A DNA stretch of 64,000 nucleotides from CAAGNP01 sp045603545. GTDB taxonomy: Bacteria; Bacteroidota; Bacteroidia; Bacteroidales; UBA932. The position numbers and the translations under genes are program-made. The DNA is taken from positions 62,001 through 126,000 of the forward strand of contig JAZUMG010000030.1 of the NCBI GenBank assembly GCA_045603545.1, read 5' to 3'. The notes under the pieces are model-generated. The model was not told the origin of the DNA, ran no database searches, and saw nothing but the letters and a program-made list of their open reading frames with translations. Below, piece after piece: positions 1 through 6,804 of this stretch. The first letter of the stretch is position 1. Every line of letters starts with the position of its first letter.

Positions 1-1467
1 GAGTTCATCGGTAAATGCATCCCTGTCTGCAGTCGCAACACCTATATTAGCAGTCAGGAGATACTCCTTGTCAAACCCCATGTCATAATTCATCATATAG
101 TTGTGCTGCATTTTGATGAACATGGCACATATGACAAACGAAATGGATATTATGAACTGAAGTGATATGAGGGCGTATCTGAGACTCTTCCCTTTGGCGG
201 TAGCACCGAAGGCCCCTTTGATGGCAAATGCAGGGGAGAATGAGGTTATATAGAGGGCAGGATAGAGACTTGAGGCTATGGTCATCAAAAGTGCTGCCGC
301 AATGGTTATGCATATCACAGGAATATTGTGGCCAAAATCCAATGTGCAGGTAATCAGATTTGCATAGGTGGAACCTTTGAACAAAATCACTACCGCCACA
401 GCTGCGCACAATGACACAGCGACAAGAACACCGGATTCAAGCATCAGGCTCCCTACGAGAGCACCTCTGCTGCTTCCAAGAATCTTTCTGGTATTGAGTC
501 CCCTGATCCTCATAGGGATCTGTGCGAAGAAGAAGTTTACAAAGTTGATGAGGGTTATCACTACAATAAGGATGGCTACCGCCAATAGGGTAAGGGTAGT
601 GGTCCTGTTGCCGCTGCGTCCTGCAGGGGCATCTATCAACTTATTGTAATACATATCTTTCACAGGGAGAAGGGTAACTGTTGCTCGGTCAATCTGCTTG
701 TCAATCTCACTCTGGTCTATGCTGCTCCTTACAGACTCCGGAGCGGAGGCGATACGCTCACCCCAAATCCCCTCTACCACTTTTCTTGCATGGGCTTCAA
801 ATGCCTCTTTGCTGTCAGGGCTGTCAAGCTTGACGAAATGGTGGTAGCTCCACTCGCTGAAATTGTCAATGCTCTGGTTTTCCAGATAACAGCAGTAAAG
901 GATGTGGATATTGTTGAGGTCAGAGTTCATAGGCATGTCTTCGTACACCGCCACGACAGTCATAGGCTCTTTCCCTTTCCCCACATAGATAGCGTCACCG
1001 ACACCCACCTGCATCAGTTTGGAGGCGGTCTCGCTTATTGCCACAGTCTCCTCTTTATCCATTCCATCAAATGTTCCGGCAATAGGGGTGAAGCCAAAAA
1101 CATCCAAAGCTCCATGGGTGAGCTGTGAGGTGCCGAGCTGATATGTGCGGGCCTCTTCACCATCACCTGTACGGGTATAATTCTTGCCGTCACCACCTAT
1201 ATAGGCGACACCCCAGCTCTCTACCATAGATGCCTGCTCCATAATGGCGATCTGGAGAGGGCGGTTCAGGTTTACCTGATACTCCCCCTCTGAAAACCAG
1301 CTTGGGGTCCCCATTATATAGAGGCGTTCTACATCCTTCAATTTCCGGTTGTAGCCAAGATCGTAATGGACCTGTACCAGAAGGATATACAGGGCAGCAA
1401 ATGCCACTGTCATGCCCAACAGGTTAAGAATACCCGATCCTTTAAATATTTTAAAAATGTTTTTCAT
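1..1467 (-). CDS. MacB/FtsX-type ABC transporter permease (C-terminus beyond window)
   Basis: Open from the ATG at 1467 to the window edge, giving 489 residues of a longer protein. An N-terminal membrane segment (about residues 12-30) is followed by a periplasmic domain of the MacB_PCD type (about 40-270) and then FtsX-type membrane helices; the segment RGLNTRKILGSS after the second helix matches the conserved cytoplasmic loop of this family. The complete protein should be about 780-800 residues, like the two related permeases at 2244 and 6805. It is the third gene of the 4589-to-1 minus-strand unit, after a permease and the ATPase, so it probably uses that ATPase. Substrate unknown; MacB-family permeases move peptides, lipids or drugs across the envelope without forming a classical import channel. 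Confidence 0.85.
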   Translation of the reverse strand, partial: MKNIFKIFKGSGILNLLGMTVAFAALYILLVQVHYDLGYNRKLKDVERLYIMGTPSWFSEGEYQVNLNRPLQIAIMEQASMVESWGVAYIGGDGKNYTRTGDGEEARTYQLGTSQLTHGALDVFGFTPIAGTFDGMDKEETVAISETASKLMQVGVGDAIYVGKGKEPMTVVAVYEDMPMNSDLNNIHILYCCYLENQSIDNFSEWSYHHFVKLDSPDSKEAFEAHARKVVEGIWGERIASAPESVRSSIDQSEIDKQIDRATVTLLPVKDMYYNKLIDAPAGRSGNRTTTLTLLAVAILIVVITLINFVNFFFAQIPMRIRGLNTRKILGSSRGALVGSLMLESGVLVAVSLCAAVAVVILFKGSTYANLITCTLDFGHNIPVICITIAAALLMTIASSLYPALYITSFSPAFAIKGAFGATAKGKSLRYALISLQFIISISFVICAMFIKMQHNYMMNYDMGFDKEYLLTANIGVATADRDAFTDEL

Positions 1468-1538
1468 TTTTCTTCTTATTCATTCCCTATTTAATTTCCG
1501 CGACAGCTTTTCGTTATTTTTTGTCGAGGGGTAAGCTC

Positions 1539-2219
1539 CTATAGCTCGTTTTTCACATCTCCGACGATCTGACCGTCGAACAGATTGATTACCCTTTGGG
1601 CTACAGCTGCATCTTTCTGTGAGTGGGTTACCATTACGATGGTGGTCCCCTCTTTGTTCAGTTCGGAGAGAAGATCCATCACCTCCTTGCCATTTTTTGA
1701 GTCAAGGTTACCTGTGGGCTCGTCGGCCAGGATCAGTTTTGGGTTGGAAACCACTGCACGGGCTATAGCTACCCTCTGCTGCTGTCCACCTGAAAGCTGC
1801 TGGGGAAAGTGCTTTGCACGGTGGGAGATCCCCATCCTTTTCAGAATCTCTGTCACTTTCTGCTTGCGCTCGCTGGCTGAGATGTTGAGGTATCTTAGTG
1901 GGAGTTCCACATTTTCATAGACATTCAATTCGTCGATAAGATTGAAACTCTGAAATACGAAACCGATGTTCCCTTTGCGAAATTTGGTCCTCTCCTTCTC
2001 CTTGAGGCCACCCACTTCGTTGTCAAGAAGTCTGTAACTTCCCTCTGTGGGGTTGTCAAGCAGTCCCAGAATATTCAAAAGGGTCGATTTGCCACATCCT
2101 GACGGACCCATAATGGCTACAAACTCACCATCATTGATTTCAAACGACACACCATTCAGTGCGGTAGTCTCAATTTCCTCGGTACGGAATACTTTACTAA
2201 GATCTTTAACTGTAATCAT
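1539..2219 (-). CDS. ABC transporter ATP-binding protein, LolD/MacB family
   Basis: 226-residue ATPase that should energise the neighbouring FtsX-type permeases from the cytoplasmic face. All nucleotide-binding motifs are visible: Walker A GPSGCGKST (residues 38-46), Q-loop Gln90, signature LSGGQQQR (142-149), Walker B LILADEP (162-168) and a switch His near residue 199 (VTHSQ). The length fits the stand-alone LolD/MacB-N class. It starts 24 bases after the permease ending at 2244 and is followed by another permease starting at 1467, so it lies in one operon. It is the only ATPase of the efflux locus in this window, so the permease at 6805-9201 in the other half-locus may share it. Confidence 0.95.
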   Translation of the reverse strand: MITVKDLSKVFRTEEIETTALNGVSFEINDGEFVAIMGPSGCGKSTLLNILGLLDNPTEGSYRLLDNEVGGLKEKERTKFRKGNIGFVFQSFNLIDELNVYENVELPLRYLNISASERKQKVTEILKRMGISHRAKHFPQQLSGGQQQRVAIARAVVSNPKLILADEPTGNLDSKNGKEVMDLLSELNKEGTTIVMVTHSQKDAAVAQRVINLFDGQIVGDVKNEL

Positions 2220-2243
2220 ATTTTTATAATTTTAATTTGTTTA

Positions 2244-4589
2244 TTACTCATTTTTAAGTGAATCCACCGGATTCGAATTTGATATTTTCAAGCTGCCTGC
2301 TACCACTACAGCCAGTATTATCACCAGGATAATCATATCCCCTATCACATAACTCAAAATACCTATGTCGGCCTTCTGCTGGAACATCTGAAGAGCCGCA
2401 TCACCTACCAGATAGGCCAGTATATCACCTATTACCAGCGCCACCGCCATAAGTTTCAAAATGTCTATGATAAAAAGTCTGACAATCTCAGCCGGGACAG
2501 CTCCATTGATTTTTCTTATTGCGACCTCAGCACTTCTTCTCTGAGTCTCGTCTCTTATATAACCTATCAGCCCCATAAGGGAGATAATAAGGGAGAAGAG
2601 TCCACCCAAAAGTATTGCATTCTTTATTTTTCTTATGTCAGCGAAGAACATCCTGACACCCTCTTCATATGCAGACACTTCAAAAGTCCTCTCTGGGATC
2701 ACCTCATCCACAGCAGCCTGCACCTGTGATATATTCTCAGCTGTAATTTTGTCCACCTTCATCAGTACAAACCTCAAATAAAAGTCAAGTGCATCATCAT
2801 AAGAGAGCTCCGCCCCGAAACGGACACTTGGGCGATCATCCACAAACACCGACCCTATCTTGTAATCTTCGTACACTCCACATATAGTGAAAATATCGGT
2901 TTTCTTCTTGCTATGCTCAGTGAAGACTACCCCTTTACCTATAGCACCATCTGACCAGTCTGCAAACTCCTGCATCCTCTCCACAAACCTCCTGCTCACA
3001 GCCACTTCATTTATGGTTTGGGCCTCTCTTCCCTCGATAAATTTTATCCCAAGCACATCTGCTGCCCCCACAGTCGAATAATACTGGTCAGCCACATTGA
3101 AAAGTTCTCTTTCATCATTAGGAAGATAGACATTGTTGCCGGATGATCCTGTAATAGGAACCTCGGATGTGATGGCCGATCCCTGCACAAAAGGGAGCTG
3201 GGATATCCTCTCTTTTACCCTAAAGAACTCTTCCGGATCAGCACCCACCATATCCACAGCCAACAGCTGGTCATACTCGTAGCCCAAGTCATCATTGAGC
3301 ATCATATTGTATTGCTTTCCAAATACAAACAGTACACATATCAGGAAGATGGAGAAAGTGAACTGGATACCGAGGAATACAAGTTTCCATCTCCTCTTTG
3401 ACTCCCTGTAATTTCTAAATGCAGTAGAGACGGGTACCTGCATAAAAATATTCGCAGGCACAAGACCCGAAATCAGCAGCACTACCACACATACCGCCAC
3501 TGCCACCACTATAGCCTGCCAGCTGAAAAGGGATACAATGGATGCCCCCAGCAGATTCTCTATCTGCCCCGCAAATCCTACTATTATGGCTACTGCCAAT
3601 ATCAATGCGATGGTAAAGTGGAGAGCCGCCTCCTTGAAAAGGAGCTTCGCAATGTCTCCTCCCTCTGCACCATAGCACTTGCGTACCCCTACCTCTTTTG
3701 CCCTCTGCACTACAGATGATATCGAGTTAAGGACATAATTCACCACAGCTGCTGAAATCAGCAGCAGAGCCACTATCGAGAGCATAAGGATCATATTTCT
3801 GTTTGTAGGGTCTGATACATGCTGCCTGTCTGTCCTCTCCAGATAGTACCACAGTTTCAGCCCCGCTTTCTCCAGATCCTCCATAGGCTGGTTTTTCACC
3901 TGCATCTCGTGGATAGCATCTGTAAGCGATTCGGGATCCACCCCTTCCTGCAGTTTTACGTACCCCAAATATCTGTCGTTGCCAAGCCAGTTCTCTGTGC
4001 TGCTTTTAGAGTATGTAGGCATAGCGAGGAGGATATCAATTCCACGGAATGAGCTGTTGGTTGGGAAATCCTCAAATACCCCTTCCACTGTAAATACAGC
4101 CTTGGGCAATGATTCGTTGTATAGAGTCTGTCCTACAGCCTTCTCTATACCGCCGAGTTTTTCTGCAAGGGTACGTGATACCATCATCTTACCCCACTGT
4201 GAAAGGACCTGTTTAGGGTCTCCGGTGTACACCTGCATATCGAAAATATCGAAGAAACTGGTGTCAGCCACTACCAATTCTGTTTCCAGTTTGTTTTTAT
4301 CTTGAGTATAATAGCTGTTGTTTTCAAACACAGGGGTAACCCTTGTAGCCGACTCCACACCTGGAACAAATTCCCGGAACCCCGGGGCCACTGCACCACT
4401 CACCCTGTCGCCACTGAGATTCTCCTCCCCGTGCCTCACAGCCCCTGTCATTATCGAATATACCCTCTCTTTATCAGAGTAGAAATTGTCGTATGACAAT
4501 TCAAAGCACACCTTCGCAATAAGGACCACACCGATGGCCAGCCCAAGGGCCAATGAACAGATCTTTACAATATTTCTTTTAAGTTTCAT
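2244..4589 (-). CDS. MacB/FtsX-type ABC transporter permease
   Basis: 781 residues with a duplicated permease architecture: an N-terminal membrane segment (about 10-28), a periplasmic domain (40-240), three helices (about 266-380), a further helix (400-420), a second periplasmic domain (430-650) and three C-terminal helices. The cytoplasmic loops EVGVRKCYGAEGGDI and SAEVAIRKINGA are typical of the FtsX superfamily. It is the first gene of a unit continuing with the ATPase at 2219 and the permease at 1467. It is preceded by its own sigma-54-like promoter (4630-4644) and a pair of palindromic operators (4699-4736), so it is probably transcribed independently of the TolC half-operon. Substrate unknown. 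Confidence 0.9.
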   Translation of the reverse strand: MKLKRNIVKICSLALGLAIGVVLIAKVCFELSYDNFYSDKERVYSIMTGAVRHGEENLSGDRVSGAVAPGFREFVPGVESATRVTPVFENNSYYTQDKNKLETELVVADTSFFDIFDMQVYTGDPKQVLSQWGKMMVSRTLAEKLGGIEKAVGQTLYNESLPKAVFTVEGVFEDFPTNSSFRGIDILLAMPTYSKSSTENWLGNDRYLGYVKLQEGVDPESLTDAIHEMQVKNQPMEDLEKAGLKLWYYLERTDRQHVSDPTNRNMILMLSIVALLLISAAVVNYVLNSISSVVQRAKEVGVRKCYGAEGGDIAKLLFKEAALHFTIALILAVAIIVGFAGQIENLLGASIVSLFSWQAIVVAVAVCVVVLLISGLVPANIFMQVPVSTAFRNYRESKRRWKLVFLGIQFTFSIFLICVLFVFGKQYNMMLNDDLGYEYDQLLAVDMVGADPEEFFRVKERISQLPFVQGSAITSEVPITGSSGNNVYLPNDERELFNVADQYYSTVGAADVLGIKFIEGREAQTINEVAVSRRFVERMQEFADWSDGAIGKGVVFTEHSKKKTDIFTICGVYEDYKIGSVFVDDRPSVRFGAELSYDDALDFYLRFVLMKVDKITAENISQVQAAVDEVIPERTFEVSAYEEGVRMFFADIRKIKNAILLGGLFSLIISLMGLIGYIRDETQRRSAEVAIRKINGAVPAEIVRLFIIDILKLMAVALVIGDILAYLVGDAALQMFQQKADIGILSYVIGDMIILVIILAVVVAGSLKISNSNPVDSLKNE

Positions 4590-4629
4590 ACGTTTTCTGT
4601 TTACACTTTTACATCTGTGCCAAAAAGGA

Positions 4630-4644
4630 ACAATGGATGTGCCA
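4630..4644 (-). promoter_or_regulatory. sigma-54-like promoter (-24/-12) for the 4589 permease unit
   Basis: On the minus strand the sequence reads TGGCAC, 5 nt, TTGT. This is a perfect -24 element and a one-base variant of the -12 element of the RpoN consensus (TGGCAC-N5-TTGC). The predicted start is near 4618, 29 nt before the ATG at 4589. No TAnnTTTG element is seen here. The same arrangement occurs upstream of the TolC gene. Confidence 0.55.
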
Positions 4645-4698
4645 ATGTGTGTAACAGCTTGAATATGTATGAATTGTGGAAATGTGACAAAAAATAAG

Positions 4699-4736
4699 TG
4701 TAAAGAAACTTTACAGGTGTGGCAAGATTCTTTACA
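4699..4736 (-). promoter_or_regulatory. Twin palindromic operators (candidate enhancer sites)
   Basis: Two 17-bp sites with centres 21 bp apart. Site 1 (4699-4715) is the perfect palindrome TGTAAAG-AAA-CTTTACA. Site 2 (4720-4736) keeps the half CTTTACA with a degenerate partner TGGCAAG and overlaps the stop codon of the AbiEii-like gene. The centres lie about 63 and 84 bp upstream of the first base of the -24 element. Upstream of the TolC gene the corresponding distances are 64 and 85 bp. This is the position expected for an NtrC-type activator. Confidence 0.6.
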
Positions 4737-5559
4737 CTATATTCATCATGCGTGCCAATTGGACAAAATAGTCATTAGACCATATCTCCAGATCTCTTGG
4801 ATTGTGAATGAATGGAAGTACATCTGCTTTTACCTGCCTTATATCAGCAGTCGAGAGACGATGTAGTAGTTTCTCTTTGAATGATTCAATGGTGATCTCC
4901 TCATTGTTGAATTGTCTGCATCGCTCAGCCAAGTGGTGAAAATCAAGTGGAATATTATTGCGAACATACCATTCAAAATCATACCAGTCACGACCTTTTA
5001 CCCTATTCTTCCATCCTCGAAATACAAGTGCATGCATTTTTCCGGCGAAAAGGTCAGGCAGTGTAAAACAGCGGGTCATAAATGAATGGGGCATAAGCAG
5101 CAACTTTTGTTCTGTACGGAAGTCCAATGGAGGACAAGTGTCGACTTCTATCTTGATCTTAATCGATTTTTCTGTTTGAAAGGTTATATCATATACATCT
5201 GTATTGTCCTTTAGGAAAGCTGAATCCACATTTCCAAACGCCCTTTTATCCTTTTTTTTGATTTCCACTTTCCTGCCAACCATAGCAAAGATGTCCACTA
5301 TAGCCGGGAAGTATTTGGTGAAATCAAACTTGTCATCTTTGGCCAATAGAGAAAAATCCATGTCCTCACTGAAACGTTGCAGTCCGTGAAAGATTCTCAA
5401 ACATGTGCCACCATAAAATGCAGCATTTTCAAAAAATCCCCCTGCATACAATCCAGCCAGAATCACCTGTTGGTTGACTTCATAAATTGCATTTCTTTTA
5501 CGCTGCTCTGTTGTCAGGTCATAACGGGACAACATGTTCTCAAATATATCACTCTTCAT
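4732..5559 (-). CDS. AbiEii/AbiGii-family nucleotidyltransferase toxin
   Basis: 275 residues with the hallmarks of the AbiEii/AbiGii nucleotidyltransferase family: GGTCLR at residues 50-55, then RFSEDMDFSL at 62-71, where the acidic pair binds metal. In characterised AbiE systems this protein is the toxin of a type IV toxin-antitoxin pair acting in phage abortive infection, with GTP-dependent nucleotidyl transfer. Its ATG overlaps the stop of the AbiEi-like gene by 4 bases (5556-5559), the usual antitoxin-first, translationally coupled order. The pair sits between two halves of an efflux locus on the same strand. The stop codon overlaps the second operator of the downstream permease promoter. 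Confidence 0.88.
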   Translation of the reverse strand: MKSDIFENMLSRYDLTTEQRKRNAIYEVNQQVILAGLYAGGFFENAAFYGGTCLRIFHGLQRFSEDMDFSLLAKDDKFDFTKYFPAIVDIFAMVGRKVEIKKKDKRAFGNVDSAFLKDNTDVYDITFQTEKSIKIKIEVDTCPPLDFRTEQKLLLMPHSFMTRCFTLPDLFAGKMHALVFRGWKNRVKGRDWYDFEWYVRNNIPLDFHHLAERCRQFNNEEITIESFKEKLLHRLSTADIRQVKADVLPFIHNPRDLEIWSNDYFVQLARMMNIV

Positions 5560-6182
5560 CGGTTTATAAATTTTAAAAGTGTGGAGACAGAATCGGCCTT
5601 CTTTCCTACCTTGACATAATCTTCAAATATCTGCATATCCATCTTATAGAGCTCTTCTATATCCATGCGGATATCATCTTCCAGATATGTTTGTACATCC
5701 TTCAGGTAACGGAGATTCACTTTTGGAGAGTTTGCTATCAAATCGCACAAAGCTTTTTCAGGTGATGCTATCAAAAAAGCATAATCACCTCTATGAAGAC
5801 TTTTTACCCCTATTGGAAATGCCTCTCTCGATATGTGCTTATAGTCATAGAATCCTAGAGGTGTATCAAAGCTCCTGGAATGTTTTACAGTCATTGACTG
5901 ATGGGCATATACAGCCTCCGGAATCAAACCATAATATCTAAGAGCTGAAGACATCGATATGTATGATGGAGCATAAATATGATTGGCAGCCAGCTCACTT
6001 GATATGGCCTTTCCAGTATATTCGGGATTGGTCACATACAATCCCCTCTTCAATCTGATGATATATCCATTTTTTTCAAGCCATGCCACTTTCTTTTCGG
6101 CGGACTTAAGTCCAGGATATAGTGACTCGATAATAGAGGTAGTTACTGGTATATTGCCTATTTCTTTTAATGAATTGTTCAT
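5556..6182 (-). CDS. AbiEi-family antitoxin and autoregulator
   Basis: 208 residues resembling AbiEi antitoxins: an N-terminal winged-helix region (SAEKKVAWLEKNGYIIRLKRG, wing RGLYV) followed by the AbiEi antitoxin fold (SSELAANHIYAPSYISMSSA, then EKALCDLI). In known systems AbiEi neutralises AbiEii without direct binding and represses its own promoter through inverted repeats. That fits the 13-bp inverted repeat immediately upstream (6197-6247). The start at 6182 is only 5 bases from a TAnnTTTG -7 element (6187-6194), so the message may be leaderless. It overlaps the toxin gene by 4 bases. Confidence 0.85.
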   Translation of the reverse strand: MNNSLKEIGNIPVTTSIIESLYPGLKSAEKKVAWLEKNGYIIRLKRGLYVTNPEYTGKAISSELAANHIYAPSYISMSSALRYYGLIPEAVYAHQSMTVKHSRSFDTPLGFYDYKHISREAFPIGVKSLHRGDYAFLIASPEKALCDLIANSPKVNLRYLKDVQTYLEDDIRMDIEELYKMDMQIFEDYVKVGKKADSVSTLLKFINR

Positions 6183-6186
6183 AATG

Positions 6187-6271
6187 CAAAAATAGTAATA
6201 ATTTGAACAATAAAAGAAATAAAAATTCTTTTTCTGTTCAAATTATTGCTTATTGTCGCCGTTCAAACTAT
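6187..6271 (-). promoter_or_regulatory. abiE promoter and operator (13-bp inverted repeat plus third half-site)
   Basis: The minus strand carries TATTTTTG (6187-6194), matching the Bacteroides -7 element. Just upstream, AATAATTTGAACA (6197-6209) and TGTTCAAATTATT (6235-6247) form a perfect 13-bp inverted repeat with a 25-nt spacer. A third half-site, GTTCAAACTAT, lies at 6261-6271, 24 nt from its direct-repeat partner at 6237. Overlap with the promoter suggests autorepression by AbiEi. Confidence 0.6.
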
Positions 6272-6804
6272 CGCTGCAATTCGGAGGCCACATCATACGG
6301 GCTTTTTCCGCCCTGCCTAAAAATTCATTACTTTATCGGGGGAGTAGTATTTTAGGCTTCGGAGGATTAGATTCTGCAGACCGTGGCCGCCCATGGCCAC
6401 GTGAATGTGAGGGGCCCGCTGCGTAGCAGTGGGAGGGATGAAGCGAAGCGGAAGTCTGCAGAACTAAACTCCGAGCCGGAGTCCGGCAAGCTGACATGAG
6501 TAAGATGAGAAGCTCACGGCAACCGGAATGAGTGTCTATACTGTGGAGATTCACTTCCGACAGAGTTGTCACGCAGTGAAAAGTGGCTTTAGACACTGCG
6601 TCAGAGTGGTAAATTATATGTTATTATGCTAAAATGAGGTGTGACGCAGTGATCTAAGCCCTAAAACGGTGCGTCGCGAATAAGATTTCGCTATAAAGAC
6701 ACCCGAACAAAGTCGGGTGTGACGTATGGGTGTGACGATAAATTATGATGTCGGGGATTCAAAGTTGCCGATTACCTCCTAAAATTAATTGGTTAGACCT
6801 ATGT
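6272..6804. repeat. Palindrome-rich non-coding stretch
   Basis: 533 bases without a convincing gene but with several strong inverted repeats. A branched structure lies at 6355-6477 (described separately). An overlapping palindrome GCCGGA-G-TCCGGC is at 6475-6487. ACGCAGTG (6571-6578) pairs with CACTGCGT (6594-6601), while CACTGCGTC (6594-6602) can alternatively pair with GACGCAGTG (6643-6651). A perfect 8-bp hairpin ACACCCGA/TCGGGTGT lies at 6699-6720. The last one faces the 3' end of the permease gene ending at 6805 and is followed on the minus strand by CTTTAT, so it may act as a weak terminator. Origin unknown. Confidence 0.6.
6355..6477. repeat. Branched palindromic element
   Basis: Nested complementarity seen directly. 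An outer stem GGCTTCGGAG (6355-6364) pairs with CTCCGAGCC (6469-6477) with one bulge. A second stem TTCTGCAGAC (6372-6381) pairs perfectly with GTCTGCAGAA (6454-6463). Inside are two hairpins: CGTGGCC/GGCCACG (6382-6401) and CCCGCTGC/GCAGTGGG (6415-6433, one G-T pair). This would be a multi-branched RNA or cruciform on either strand. It has no recognised Rfam-type signature that I can name. Confidence 0.55.

Noticed and set aside
6333..6596. Minus-strand open frame of 87 codons in the palindrome-rich stretch
   Set aside because: Its codons follow the inverted repeats; composition is unlike a protein and there is no start context.
6475..6680. Group II intron or its domain V (GAGCCGG and GTGCG-like words)
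   Set aside because: The AGC/GTT domain V pairing, the bulge pattern and any maturase gene are absent.
6760..6785. Resemblance of GATTACCTCCTAA to the 3' end of 16S rRNA
   Set aside because: Only about a dozen bases are similar, upstream sequence does not match 16S helices, and no rRNA operon is nearby.
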